Assembly (NCBI RefSeq): GCF_002775205.1
Contig: NC_036456.1
Span: 5,905,463 to 5,969,462 of the forward strand
Length of the DNA stretch: 64,000 nucleotides
Origin: Xiphophorus maculatus
Taxonomy: Eukaryota > Chordata > Actinopteri > Cyprinodontiformes > Poeciliidae
Reading direction: 5' to 3'
Under the pieces are notes generated by a model. The model had not been told where the DNA came from. It saw only the letters and a program-made list of their open reading frames with translations, and made no database searches. Of the stretch, positions 27,601 to 40,500 are shown one piece after another (the stretch's first letter is position 1; each line of letters begins with the position of its first letter). The position numbers and the translations under genes were made by a program.

Positions 27601-30600
27601 CCCCTCCCTCACCTGCGGTGGCGCTGCACTAAGAACTATTGACGGTAACGACACAAAATCCTCTGAAGAAGACATTCAGCGCAACTTCCTTCTTCACAAA
27701 ACGTAAACAAGAACGGAGCGGCGTCATTTCAGCGGCGTAGGACTTTTGCTATAATTTTAATGTGAAGGTGTGTGTTTTGTTTTAAGCTTGAAAGGAAGTT
27801 GTTCTTGAGAACTTCCTTATTAGTAACTGTAAACTAATAAGGATTACGTTAGCATCTGCTTCACAGATTTATTTTAAAATATGAAATGGAAAGATTTAAG
27901 TGATGTTTTGGCATTAGGAGCACTTTACATTAGAACAGGCATTAGGGCAAAAATTTATGAACTAGTCTGACATATTTTACTCTTTATTCTTCAAAACACA
28001 ATTTTGGATTTGTGAAAACTTTGCCCTATTTCTTAAAACTGGACTTGACATTTACTATAGCAGTAATTTGTAAGAATTTCCTCAAGAAACGGTGAGAAAA
28101 AAAGTAGTTAAAATCGAATTTTAGATTAACTTTGACAGAGACTTGCTTCAGCTAACTTTGCTTTTATTGAAAGAGTTGTGCTTGCTGACTTTCCTTTTCT
28201 TTTTCCTTCTCCGATTTAAGTTTGATCTGCTTTTCTTCAGCTATGCGTGACACAAGTTACACTGCCATCTACTGATGAAACCGTGACTCATTTTTTTATC
28301 CACTCAGACTAAATTCCTGCAAAAAAAGAGACAGATTTTCTATAAAGTTGCATTTTTTGAAAGTTCTCTAAATTTTAGCTGCCAGTGAATGTTTCCCTGC
28401 CTATTGGCTTTCACAATGGTCACCACTAATAACCACTAATGCTCTTGCATGTGTCTTGTCGTGGTTTAGTGAATGTGTCTGAAATTCTCTTTGCATTGCA
28501 GCTTAGGCATATATTTATTCACTACAGTTAATGAATAGTGCACTGATCTCATTTCTTGCTGATTTCAGTGCTTTTACTAAGGTAGACCTTTTGGGTTTTG
28601 GTTTCTAAACATCTCTAACAGTCGTCTGAAAATCAGTATTTGTCCAGTTCAATTTTCTTCATATTTTCCAGTGTTTTCACTGCAAAGTTTTGGAACTGAA
28701 ATGTTTAAAAATAAAACAGATTAAAATGTGTTTTTGCATTTGGACTTTTCGAAAAAGAGAGAATCTTTGCCTGGGCACTGCTGCTGCTCTCGATCAGATG
28801 GCCTAAGGGTAAGACTTGTGGAGGAGGGGTCCCACAACGAGGTTAGATCTTCTCTTGCTACATGCCGTTGTTATGGTAACAATCCGAACTGCTTAGAGAA
28901 AACAGACTTTTCATAAGTAGATTATAGCCAGAGTTTAACCCTCTGTTTAAACGTCAGTGATAAAGTGATTACTGCAACATCTGCTCACCTACTGTCCTAC
29001 AGAAATATGGTTAAAAAAAAATCTTTGTGCCCTACTCGCATCCAACTTGTAAGGATAATAAATGTGGAACGCACTTTATTGCATAGATGTTTTGTTTTGT
29101 TTGTGCATTACTGAGAACCACCCGACTCATTTTCCCGCCTGTTGTTCAGGAGTTTCGCTTTCCGTGTGAATGGCCGGGAGAGTGACATAGCTGCAGTGGA
29201 TTCAGGTAGGAGTTCGTTTTGTGAAGCGAGATATTGCCCACCGGTTTCACTTCCATTTCGCCCACACGCAGCGCTTCAACTTCGGAGAATTTCAGCAGGA
29301 TTTGATTAGAGGCTCACTGTGTGTGTGTGTGGACGCAATCAAAGGCCTGTTGCAGAGGTTTTCCAAGGCTCTTAAAGGACCCACAGCCAGGAAATGAAGT
29401 TGGACAAGTTTGTAGTAAACATTGGCAAAAAACTTGATTTTTTTTTCCAACACTCATTTTAAGGTATACAATAAAAAATTTTTTTTTTGCATTCTTTGGT
29501 TAGCAAACAACATAATATCAATGCTATCTATAACAATAGTAGTTGCTTTTTCTTTTTTTTTTTTTAGATCTGCCTTAATTATTCATGGCATAGATTCAAC
29601 AAGGCGCGTGAAGGATTGTTCTGAAACTTGTTTCATTGACATGATATACATCAAGCAATTGCTGCAGATTTTGGCAGCTGCACATCCGTGATACAAATTC
29701 TGAAAATCCAGAACAGAGAGCTGCTGTCTGGGGAGCCTGGTGGAGCTCAGCGTCATGTCTAAGAAACCAGCTTGAGATCATTTTAGTTACATGATATGGT
29801 GCCGGGGAAGTAATTATTAGAAGTGTTGGACATGATAGGCAACAATACCTAAGCCTAATCAAGGAGTCTGGTGATTTGAGGGAGCAGGCAGTGTTTTTTC
29901 CCATCTGTTGTCCAGATTTTGTGAGTCAGTGTAAATTGTACCATTAGTTACCTGTTTTTTTGTTTTTGTTTTTAACGTACAGTGGTGACCCCTAGTGTTT
30001 GGCTTTGTTTTTGCTTGAGAAATAATGACCGTAAGGAATCCGTTCTGTGATTTTGTCCACTTCAAAGACGGGGAACAGTGCTTTCGAGTTCTGATGCCAT
30101 CGAACAAGTCTAGTTTACAGTGTCGCCCACCTGTTTCGACTCTCAGCCGACGTCAAAGCGAACGAGCCAACAGGTGCTGTGTGTGTTTTTTTCTTGCCCT
30201 TTTGGCCTCCTTCTTTCAGTTGTGTCTCGAGATCTGTGACCCAAATTCCACAGCGCTCGGACGTGAAGGAGAAACGTGATGCCTCTGTTGACCCTCTGGG
30301 TATATTCATGGGGCAAGAGTAAAGATGCTTGACAAGACTAGGGTGGACAAATCAGCCCATTGCGTCTTGCTTCGAATTGAGCTACATAGTTGATAAGGAC
30401 AGTGACAGGTTGGAATGTGCAATCCATTTGGGAACGCAATGATAAAATACACGAAGAGTAGCTATAAAACATATGTCCAAAAGAACTTGTGCATCAACCG
30501 CTTTCAAAACTGTTTGGTCTGAACGTGACAACAGACAACCAGCTGAGAATTGTACCTACTTATGTTACACTGAGTATATGTGGCACCTTGGTTATAACAG

Positions 30601-30900
30601 GAACTCTGGGAACTTGTGCTCCTTCAATGTTTCCATGCAGCTGGAGAGAGAGAGAGAGAGAGAGAGAGGTGGGACTGGAGCAAACATATAACACTGCTGC
30701 TTAGGGGGTGAGAAGCAAAGGAACACACAAAAATCTCAGGAACTCAACATAATTTGGACATCCACGACTTGCACCTGTGTCAGAACTTTTCCTCAAAAAA
30801 CTTCAAACAGTAAGGGATCCACAGTCCTGGAGCATCCAGAGGCCTAAATAGCATCAGCTAATTAAAGTTATTAGAAGAGAGTACAGGAAGACGGAACAAA
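27600..30900. other. Intergenic, with possible noncoding exons
   Basis: No coding gene recognised. A GC-richer block at 27640-27770 and an exon-like segment at 29151-29205 (acceptor gttgttcag, donor CAG|GTAGGA) could be noncoding 5' exons of the downstream klhl33 gene or of another transcript. A TATA-like word, tataaaac, lies at 30462. The remainder is AT-rich with homopolymer tracts. Confidence 0.35.
30643..30668. repeat. (GA)n microsatellite
   Basis: About 26 bp of GA repeats, some 230 bp upstream of the klhl33 N-terminal open frame. Confidence 0.9.
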
Positions 30901-31470
30901 ATGGCAGTAGCTAATCCGTGCCTGCAGAAAGAGTCGATGGAATGGAAGAGAGAGGTGGAGGAGAGCAGGAGAAAACAGTGGAGGGGGACGATATGCCACC
31001 AGGCTATGGGTGAAGTGAGAGTTGAGGATGAGGCGGAGGAGGAAGGTAAGGATGTCAGCAGCTTTAAAAAGGTGAATGAGGAAGAAGAGAGCAGGGAAGT
31101 AGGAGGACCTGAAAAAGAGAAGGAAGAGAAAAGTGGTCACTGGAAAAGAAAGGAAGATAAGGAGATTGCTGAAGCAAATACAAAAGACGATACAGGTAAA
31201 CGAGATGAAACGGAGTGGGAGGTTATGGAGTGTGAGGAAGTAAATGAAGACGAAGAGAAAGATGAGAGTCAAATAATTGATGACTTGAGAGAAGAGAGGG
31301 CAAAGGAGTCAGAGAAGGAGAGGATGATGGACGGGGAGCATGGTGATGAAAGTGAGGAGACCAGGCATTTGAAGCGAGAACAAAATGACGCCTGTGACCT
31401 CAGAAAACAGATAAATTAAACGCAGCCTCAGCATTTTCAGCAAAATGACGAAAACGACGAACAAAAACGC
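30901..31470 (+). pseudogene. klhl33: klhl33 N-terminal extension interrupted by one in-frame TAA
   Basis: From the ATG at 30901 a purine-rich, Glu/Lys-rich frame runs 172 codons to a TAA at 31417-31419. It then continues open in the same frame into the klhl33 coding exon. Near its start it reads SMEWKREVEESRRKQ, which resembles PMEWEERWRKEKERIKR at the start of the minus-strand paralogue. This suggests the original start was here, that the stop is a later lesion, and that translation now begins at 31471. A short intron removing the stop was sought; the only decent donor/acceptor pair (31196/31440) breaks the frame. Confidence 0.5.
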
Positions 31471-34400
31471 GTGAAATGTGAACATGACGGCACAGTTTTA
31501 GGTTCAGCGCAATCAGTTTGCAGTGAAGATTATCAGAACACTGAGAAACAGAATCAAGATGAACTAAACTATCCTAACAAAAAATCACAGAGATCTCATA
31601 GGAATATTAATCGAGACCGTAAAACTCTGGAGAGCAGCAAAGATGGAAGCAAGACATTGACATGTAGCAAAATGACAGAATCTTGGAAAGCTCAAGCAGA
31701 GACTGAATATGATGTTGTAAATCTCCAAGAAGAAGATGCAAATGGTGTGGTATCTGAAGAGCCACTTGATGAGGATGAGAATGAAGAGGAAAGTTTTGTA
31801 AGGATGTACTATAAAGATGATTATCCTACAACCGTTTTCTTTGCCTTGAAAGAGTTCAGGGATTCTTTTATTCTCACTGACCTTACGCTGAACACAGAGG
31901 ATGGCAGGAGCATATGTGTCCACTCCACAGTCATGGCTGCTGTCAGCTCACTCATCTGGATAAAACTGAATGAAAGAAAAGTAGAAAACAGCAGTGTGAC
32001 TGAAGGTAAACCTGCTCATGCTAGTTCTGGAGGCCGTGGGTGGTCAGTGTCTCTTGGTCCAGAAGTGGATTGTGTCGGATTAGAGGCGGTTGTGGAGTTT
32101 GCGTACACTGGACTCATATCATGCTTGAATGAGCAAAACGTTGATCAGATACAAGTTGCTGCTCGAGCAATGGGCTCCCCTCGAGTTTTGGCCCTGTGTC
32201 ACCTGTACGAAGAGAAACCCACATTACTTTGCAAAGACAATAAAAGGGTAAAACTCTCTGCTGCAGAACAAATGAGCATCAATCTGGAGTCTATAAAACA
32301 GTTGTGGATGGACAGAGTTGGTTGTGATGTCCAGTTGGAAGCAATTGGTGGATCAGTTCTTGGTAAGTACTCAGCCAGTCTTCATAGACCACTGTTCTAC
32401 AAGATATAGATGTGACTGTGCTCCATATGCTTTTATCAAACAGTTATATTGTACCCCATCAGCCCACCATTTCTTCTTTTAGTTAATTCAGCCACTGGGA
32501 ACTAGAGCAATATCCAACCAATGAAACTAGAGATCACAGGCCTCGGAGGACTGTTATGTTATCTATTTGTGATGCCTGACTGAAACATTTCTTTACCCTA
32601 AAAAAGTAAGCTAAATTGCACTAAGGTCTACAGTTGCACAATGGATAAATTAACAACTATGATTTCTAAGATCAAGAAACATCAGAGTTATTGGCATATA
32701 CAGTTGTTTCCACAGTTTTATATTCATTAACCAACTGAGTCTGTCTTTAGAAACCAGCTCAAGCCTGAACAGCACCGACAGAGTTAACATTTGTATTTAA
32801 TACTCATCACCTTCTTCTCTCCAGTTCACAGAGTTATCCTAGCTGTCAGTAGTGACTACTTCCGTGGGATGTTTACGTTGGGTATGAAAGAGTCCCTTCA
32901 GTCTTGTGTGAGTCTTCCATTCCTCTTGGCCTCAGATCTAGAAGTTCTGATTGGCAGCTCCTACAACGGGACTCTTCCCCTTAACTGGACGGGTGTCTTT
33001 GAGATTGCTTGCCTCTCTCTTCAGCTCCAGTATCAACCTACCCTGTCCTTGTGCTTTAGCTTCCTTCAGCAAGAAATAAATGCCCACACTTGCCTTGACG
33101 TGGTATCTTTTGCTGAAGCCTATGAAATGGCACATCTTCTGGAAGCTGCAGATGATTTTGTCCTTCGGCAGTTCCAAGAGGTGGCCTGCACCTCCAAGTT
33201 CAAGGACCTGCCAGCCAAACAGCTCGTGAAGTACCTGAATAGCAACTCACTCTGTGTTTCATCTGAGCTTGTTGTGTTTAATGCTGTCCTATCATGGATT
33301 CAAGCAAAGCCCAGTCGAAGGATTAGACTCGCAGATGAGTTAATGAAAACGGTACAGTTTTCCCTGATGACATTTAAGGAATTCAAAGAGGTCCAATCAC
33401 AGAACATTTGGCGTGATCACATCCTGACAGAGGTATATAAAAACGTGTTTGAAGACTTCTGCGGCAACCGGACTCCGCAAAAGAGCCAATGTCGTATCTA
33501 TCTGCCCAAAGAGAGTCTTGTCTTGATTGGGGGCGACCAGATCTCCGAAGACCTGCGCAGCCGCAGCATCAGCAGAGATGTTTGGTTTGGAAATTCTGTA
33601 AGAAGTCTAACAGGGACAAACAAGGCAATTGAGTGGAGAAGATTGGGAGAAATACCAGCTTCACCAAGGTTCAGTCATGAAGTTGCTGTGCTCAATGGGC
33701 AACTGTACATTCTTGGAGGCAAAAAATATTACGGCAAGGGTGACATCTTTAATTCCGTTTATAGGTGAGGGAAGGCAGTATGACAAAGACAGGAATAAAT
33801 TAGTATGTTATCTATCACAGTTTTAACATCTGTACTTATCTCTGCACTCCACATGTAGGTACGACCCACTTCAGAACAGCTGGGAGTGCCTGGGTGAGAT
33901 GCAAGAGAAGAGAGCCTCTTTCTCTGTGGTTGTACTGGATGGACGATTATATGCTGTTGGTGGATACTGTGAACCTGACCATATGGATACTGTTGAATGT
34001 TACTGCCCCACTACAGACTCCTGGAGGTAATCTAGAAAGAAAAATAATCACGAGTTCACTGCCATGTGTATGATTCCACAGCATTCTTTTACCTACTTTG
34101 TGTCTTTGAACACATTAACACATATGGATTTGTTGCTAAAAACATCTTTACTAGTTTAAATGACATGAATGTGTCTATCCTTTGCTTACATCAGTCTCTT
34201 CCCTTTCAGATTTGCCTGCCCCTTGGATCTACCTTTGGGTGGACATGTAGCAAAGGTTTTCAAAGGGCAGATCTTTATCTCAGGAGGACAAAACACTGAC
34301 CAGTTGTGTGTTGCATCTATGTTCCTGTATCACCCGGAGACAGGAAGCACCTTCCTGACAAGCATGAGCAAGCCTCGAGCTCATCACAGCATGGAGACTT

Positions 34401-34732
34401 TGGGAGAACACCTGTATGTAGCAGGAGGAATCACCACAAATGACAACATGGCTGTTATTGACCAGCTTGCCTGTGAAATGTACAGTCCAGCTGCAAACTC
34501 CTGGACCGCGTTTACGTCTCTGCAGGTGCCACACGTCGGGGCGGGGAGTGCAGTTTTGGAGGGAATGTTTTATTTGTTGGGTGGATACAGCCAGGAGGAC
34601 TTCAGTGACACTAACATGGTCCATCGCTATGACAACGCCACGCAGAAATGGGAGAACATGGGACAGATGCCAGGGCCCAACAATGAAATACGAGCATGTG
34701 TGCTGCGTTTGCCGCAGCATTTACGTATGTAA
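31471..34732 (+). CDS. klhl33: Kelch-like protein 33, plus-strand paralogue with two BTB domains
   Basis: KLHL proteins are generally cullin-3 ubiquitin-ligase adaptors: BTB binds CUL3 and the kelch propeller binds substrate. Exons 31471-32362, 32825-33764, 33859-34026 and 34210-34732 join in frame to 840 residues. In order: an acidic N-terminus; a first BTB-like domain (about residues 136-243, ILTDLTLNTEDG, VVEFAYTGLIS); a second BTB (about 284-378, CDVQLEAIGG, VHRVILAVSSDYFRGMFTLG); BACK (about 385-492); and kelch repeats (about 530-838) with double-glycine marks at ILGGKKYY, AVGGYCEP, ISGGQNTD, VAGGITTN and LLGGYSQE. It matches human KLHL33 through VIGGD-like, VEWRRLG-like and PHVGAASAVL-like blocks. 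The first intron splits the second BTB before VHR. It faces the minus-strand paralogue at 37600-42205, which has the same intron positions. The start at 31471 is chosen because of the TAA at 31417. Confidence 0.88.
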
Positions 34733-35956
34733 AATGTTGTCAGCATATCAGCGATTTCAGACCCAACTTTTCAGGAGCTAATAATTTTTTTACAATGACG
34801 TGTGTTGGGCTTTTGGCTTCTGGTATCTGAAATATAATTTTTGTAAGGAGAAACTCAAACTTCAAGTGTTCAAGTGATCATCTTAAAATCTAAATGATTC
34901 ATCTCAAACTACACAAATTTGTCGGTTTTATTGACCTTAGCTTCCATTTTTTAAGATAAAGTTGACTGTTAATTATATACATCCAACAATGAAAAAAATA
35001 CACTACTGCAGTAGTAATTTGAAACTTGCAAAGTTTTCAAACTGACTAGAGATGTTACGGTCCCTGTATATTGTAGTAAACAGGTTATTAAATAAATGTA
35101 TTTTTAACAGTGAATCAAAGTTTATGGTTTATGTTTAATATATGTCTTATGATAAATGTGTCCAAACACTGCGATATATAGGTGCAGACATTTAGAGATA
35201 TTTATATGATTGAGAGTTTTGCTGAAATAAATTCTGTAAAGTCATCAGTTGATTTTTTATAATGTCTGTAATGTGGTAATTAGGCCTGTCACAATAAATT
35301 CGGCTGGATGATAAATTTCCCCAGAAGTTAACATGAAAATGATTTTCTCCTTCTTGCAATACCAATCTATGACCACAAGAGGGGCCTGTCCTCCCACTCC
35401 CACTTTGCTCAATTGAGACGCTGCAGTAAAAGGTTTTGAGGCACAGTAAACCTTGCAATGAGATAAAAACAACAATTCATACTTGGTCTACAGACCTTCA
35501 TATCTACTTTAATACATCTACAATTTAAACTAATTAATTGTCTTTTAATCAGGTACTGCATTTTTCTTTTTTTAAATTTTTTTTTTGTTAAAGTAGTTTT
35601 GATTACCATAAAAAGGCTTTCTTCTTACGTTGTCCCACGCTTAAGAAATGTGAAATTTAGTTGCATTTTGTTGTCAGTTTGTTGGCAGCAGTAGATTTTC
35701 TCACAGTGGACACCTGCAGCTCTCCTCACACTTAACATCAACTCACCACCTCATCCATCTGGCCTCATCCTACCGCGATGATATGAGAGGGGTAACCGCA
35801 GTGGGTTATATTCGTCTAGATCTGCAGTGCTGTTCAACTGAGTGCACAGATGTTGCAGTCATAACAGAGAACCTGTTAGGCGTCAAAAGAGATGAATCAC
35901 TATATGTGTCCATCTTCCTCAACAATAGGGTTTTGTTTCACACCAATTCTCCCAAG
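34733..35956. other. Downstream flank between klhl33 and the coiled-coil remnant
   Basis: AT-rich 3' sequence with AATAAA words near 35090 and 35226. At 35282-35300 the phrase aggcctgtcacaataaa resembles the terminus of a fish hAT MITE. A short plus-strand open frame at 35783-35968 has no recognised family. Confidence 0.4.
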
Positions 35957-37449
35957 TCTAAGGAGTGACGTCGACAAACTGGAGAAATGCCGAGAAAGAG
36001 TCGGGGGAAACTTCAGTGGAATCGAGCAGAGGCTGCATTTAACCGAGAAGAACCTAATCGGAAAAAAAAAAAAAAAAGCCAAGCTCGAAAGTCTGGAGAT
36101 GAAAACTGAAGCTGACTTTGAGAACATGAAAACACTGCTGGACGCGTACAAGCACGAACTGTCCCACCTCAACTCAAAGGCCCAAAACCTTGAGGCACAA
36201 CTGGAAGGTCATCTGAACGTAACCAAGGTGGACCTTGAAGAAAAACTGGATGCGACTGAGAAAAATACTGACGGTAATTTCAAACTTAATATTCTTTGAG
36301 ATCAATAACAATATTCATAATTGAAAGGTTTTAACTTACTTAACCTGTATTTCAAGCTCTTAGCACCAAACTACGCAACCAAAAACCTGAACTGGACCAC
36401 AAAATCACAAGCAGGTTCAACAAAGCCATTCATGAGCTGAAAACACAAAACGCCACGATGAACCATCTGATTGGTCAAACTGTTGTAATTCTGATAGCTG
36501 ATATGGAGCCTAAAATGCCAGCAAATGTAGTCAAAGTAATCATGAATAGGGTTTAGCTTGTTGACCTGTTTTGGCCATAAAAGCCAAGCTTTTCCATCTA
36601 CAGATGGAAACCGAAGATTCAATCAACAACACCAAAGCCTTTACTGGAAGCGAACAAAAATGAACTTTCCCTCCTGAATTGAACGACTCGGGGTCTTGAA
36701 GTGAACCTTGAAGACCGACTGGTTGCCACCAAGACTGACCTTGAAAAGAAACTACAGATGATTGAGGAAACCACTGAAGGTAGTTCTGCAATGACACGAT
36801 CAAATGACCAAAATTCAAGATTATCGAAGTGGACGATAAGTTTCTTTTAGATAAGGCATAAACCAGATTAGTAAAAATATTTCTTTTTTGTTGCCACGTT
36901 GTTGTTCACATAGTGTTTAACTTGCCAGTAATGGGATTGAAAGCAATTTAATATTTTATATTGACTTTTGCACTCTTTTTGTTTTTTTTTACATCAAAGT
37001 GAAGATTATAACTTTAGAGATGGAAACTGAAGCTTCGTTCAACAGCAGTAAAACTCTGCTGAACTCGCACGAGAATCAGATTTCCCGCCTAAACTCAACA
37101 ACTCAGGCCCTCAGAGTCGATCTAGAATCCCGACTGAACGTCACCAAGATGGACCTGGAAAACCAACTGCAGGTGGTTCAGTTCAAAAGCGAAGGTAATT
37201 TTGACAGTTGAACAGCATTTTATTTATTTTCTGGTAAATTACTTAAGGTTTGCACATATTAAACTGAATATGTTGCGCAAATATTCTTGCAGAGTTGACC
37301 AGATTCACAAGCAACCAGAAAATCGATATTAGCGTCCTGAAGAATGAAGTTGATGAACTGGAGAAGCACCAAGAAAGATTTGGGGGAAACTTCAGTCACT
37401 TCAGCGGTTTGGCTGTAGAAAGAAGACATGTGGAACAAGATGGGCTAGG
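35957..37449 (+). pseudogene. Coiled-coil repeat gene remnant
   Basis: Five blocks look like exons of one repeated coiled-coil gene: 35957-36276, 36357-36520, 36601-36781, 36999-37195 and 37294-37449. Two exon types alternate. One has DELEKHQERFGGNFS (37294) matched by DKLEKCRERVGGNFS (35957). The other has a METEASFNSSKTLLNS, then LESRLNVTKMDLENQL pattern, seen three times. The 36601 copy is broken: the first part and the LEVNLEDRLVATKTDLEKKL part lie in different frames, with a stop between. The first block includes a run of about 16 A residues. No signal peptide, membrane segment or C-terminal globular domain was found. Repeats of this kind occur in the stalks of fish secreted or membrane proteins, but I cannot assign a family. 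Confidence 0.5.
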
Positions 37450-37599
37450 TTGAAGACAAATACAATTCCACTTCCCAGTTATGCACTACTTTGTGTTGGT
37501 CTACCTATTAAATAATACTTTTGTAAGTAATTTTATACCTTTGCGAGTCAAAATGACAGGTTGGATTTTCTGTAACGGTTTCTGATTATGACCATCTGG

Positions 37600-40500
37600 T
37601 TAGTGTCTGAACTGCTGGGGCAAGTGGAGAAGACAGGCCTTAATGTCAGTAACAGCCCCTGGTAGCTTGCCCATGGTCTCCCACCGCTGGAGGCCGGGGT
37701 CAAACCGATGGACCAGTCCCGACTCGCTGTAATCGTCCTGGCAGTATCCTCCCAGAACATAGAGCTTCTCCTCCAGGACAGCCGAGGCAGAGCCAACATG
37801 GGGCACTGGCAGCGAGGAAAAATCAGCCCAAGAGTCTGTCACTGGGTCGTACACCTCACAGGCAAGCTGATCGGTGTAGAACTTCCTCAGGTTACACAGC
37901 CCACCGGCAACGTAAAGGCGTCCTCGCAATGCTTCCATACAGTGTTGGGCTCGGTCACGGGACATGTCCGCCAGGTAGACGCTTCCTCTCTCCGGGTGGT
38001 ACAGGAACATGGAGGCCAGGCACACATATTTACAGTTAAAACCTCCAGAGATGAAGATGCCTCCATTTATGGCAGAGACTCCACAGCCACTGAGAGCCTG
38101 GTCCAGAGGGCGGACGAAGCTAGGAAAAAGAAAATAACATACGTCAGTTAATGATGATATAAACATCTGAAATCAGGGAGAAACTACTTTCTGCTAAACT
38201 GATAGAATTTTGCTAGCATCTGTCTTTCTCTCATGAAAATTAAATAACTAGACATAGCGCTAAGGAAAATGATTCCTGGGTTGATGGCTTTGCCAGTGAC
38301 AGCCAATAGCATGTCAAGCAGCATTGCTCCAAGGTCACCTTCCCAAGCCACAATTTCTTTAAAAATATTTTAGATGCCCTATGAAAAAATCTTTAAATAG
38401 GCAAATTTACCCCAAATAACTTGAAGTTATCTTCCACATAAAAATATCTGTATATTCAACTGTGATTAATCACAGTTCAGTATTCATTGTTCTGTGCAAA
38501 TGTAATTTCAATCGTCCAAATCATCCCAAAATACTGCAGTCATCCTTCTAATCCCTGTTATGGCTTTCCAAAAATATGTTTCTATTTTAGAGGGTAAACA
38601 TTTTTTTAATTATTTGTTTCTGGGTCAACATCTAAATAAAGGTTGTCTGCAACTCTATACTGATAAAGCCATGAACAAAGTTTAAGAGCTGGGATTGGAG
38701 TGTATCCTAGGACAGTGTAAAAAACCCTCAAATAAGCAAAAAAATAAAAAACAAACAAACAAACAAAAACATAATTCCCTGAGCAATTCACAAACGCCTT
38801 CTAATTCAAATTCAATATTAAAAGTGTTTTCAACTGAAACTGAATTTAATAGAAACCTACTGAATACATTTCCACATTATAATCAGATGCTCTCTCAGAT
38901 GGCAAATGTTGCCATCCGGTGTCCAGTCACTGGTATTGCATATTCATAAGTTAGGAACTTATGAAATTCATAAGTTCATAAGCTTCTTATGAACTTACGA
39001 TTAATAAAATCGTAGCACAATACAGTTTTACTGGAGCCTGCATTTTCTAACCAAATAGAATCTCAATTATTAATTATTTAAAAAAAAAGATGATATGGTT
39101 CAAATATGTAAAAGTTCAACTTATTGGTACACTGACACAATTGAGCCTTTCTCTGAGAGAATTTACATTCTTTTTACATATGCATTACATTTACATATGC
39201 TCCAAAAACAAGTTACATTTAGAAATGGACCCGTCACTGAGCCAAACCCAGGAAAAGACCAGGCACACCTGCAATAAGGTTAAAGAAAAGCGAGCAGGAA
39301 ATTGAAAGAAATAAACTTTAAAATAAATCAATGAGTAAATAATGCATTAAAAATAAAACATCCTATTAATATTAATATTTTCCACAGATTTTTAACACAG
39401 ATATTAAGTAGCTTGGTCCAATAAAATACTTTGTTGAAAACTTCTGACTGGATTTTAAACTACTGAAAGGTTTATATATGTCTAATTAGTTACAAGATCA
39501 GCAATGTTGTTGTAAAAATCCCAATAATACTTATTATTTAGAAAGTATTGGGTGCTAAGCATGCCAGCCTTTAACAAATTATTTCAGAAAGACCAGGTTT
39601 GACCCCTCTTAGGGCTACAACACTGTAAAACACATGAGGACTTCACAGCATCATCATGGGATGGAGGTGAACAGGTAATGTACCAAAGTATGCTTCATCT
39701 AGAATGCTTATACCACTCTATAATACAAAATTAGCCATTAGCTAAAATGCTAATTGTAGCATAGAGGTGTTAGAGGGATTCTGCTGACCTGTCTTGTTCT
39801 ACAAGTGACCAGTCCAACTCGTCTTAAGGAAGGACTTGTGGAATTTATTTACTACAGTTTTTTATGTTGCATTAACACACAGTCTCTTGTGTTTAAAGAT
39901 ATAGTAATAGCTCCTAAGTACCAAACAGTATCAAGTAAATAATGTGTCCTTATAAAACCAGCATGGCGCATCTTTATTTCTCAGATATAACATCTTCTTT
40001 AGCTAGACTCTGATCCAGTTTCCATTTATCCTCTGTTTTAAACATTTAAAAATTGTGTTCAGGAATTTAATTGCAAATGACAAATATATTACCTCCACGA
40101 GTTGCTATCTGGTTTATACATCTCAACGCTGTCTGTGTTGGTGTCAATCTCTTTGTCTCCACCAATGGCATAAAGGCGCTCCTCATGCACCACCAATGAG
40201 AAGTTACTTCTTGGCTCCTGCATGTCGGCCATCCTTTTCCAAGTGTTTGTCACGGGGTCGTAGCTACATGATGTAGAGTAAAAGAAAGGATATGGATGAT
40301 GAGAACATACTGTAAGTCTAAGAAATGGATATAAATGGTGTGATTTGTTTCCTTACCTGTAGGCTGATGTCATTATGTTATCCTTGGCATAAAAGTAACA
40401 TCCACCAGCTACATACAACCTTTTGTCCATTACTGCCACGCCATGTCTGAACTTTGGCTTTTCTGGAATCTCACCTAGTCTCCTCCACTCTATCTCCTTC

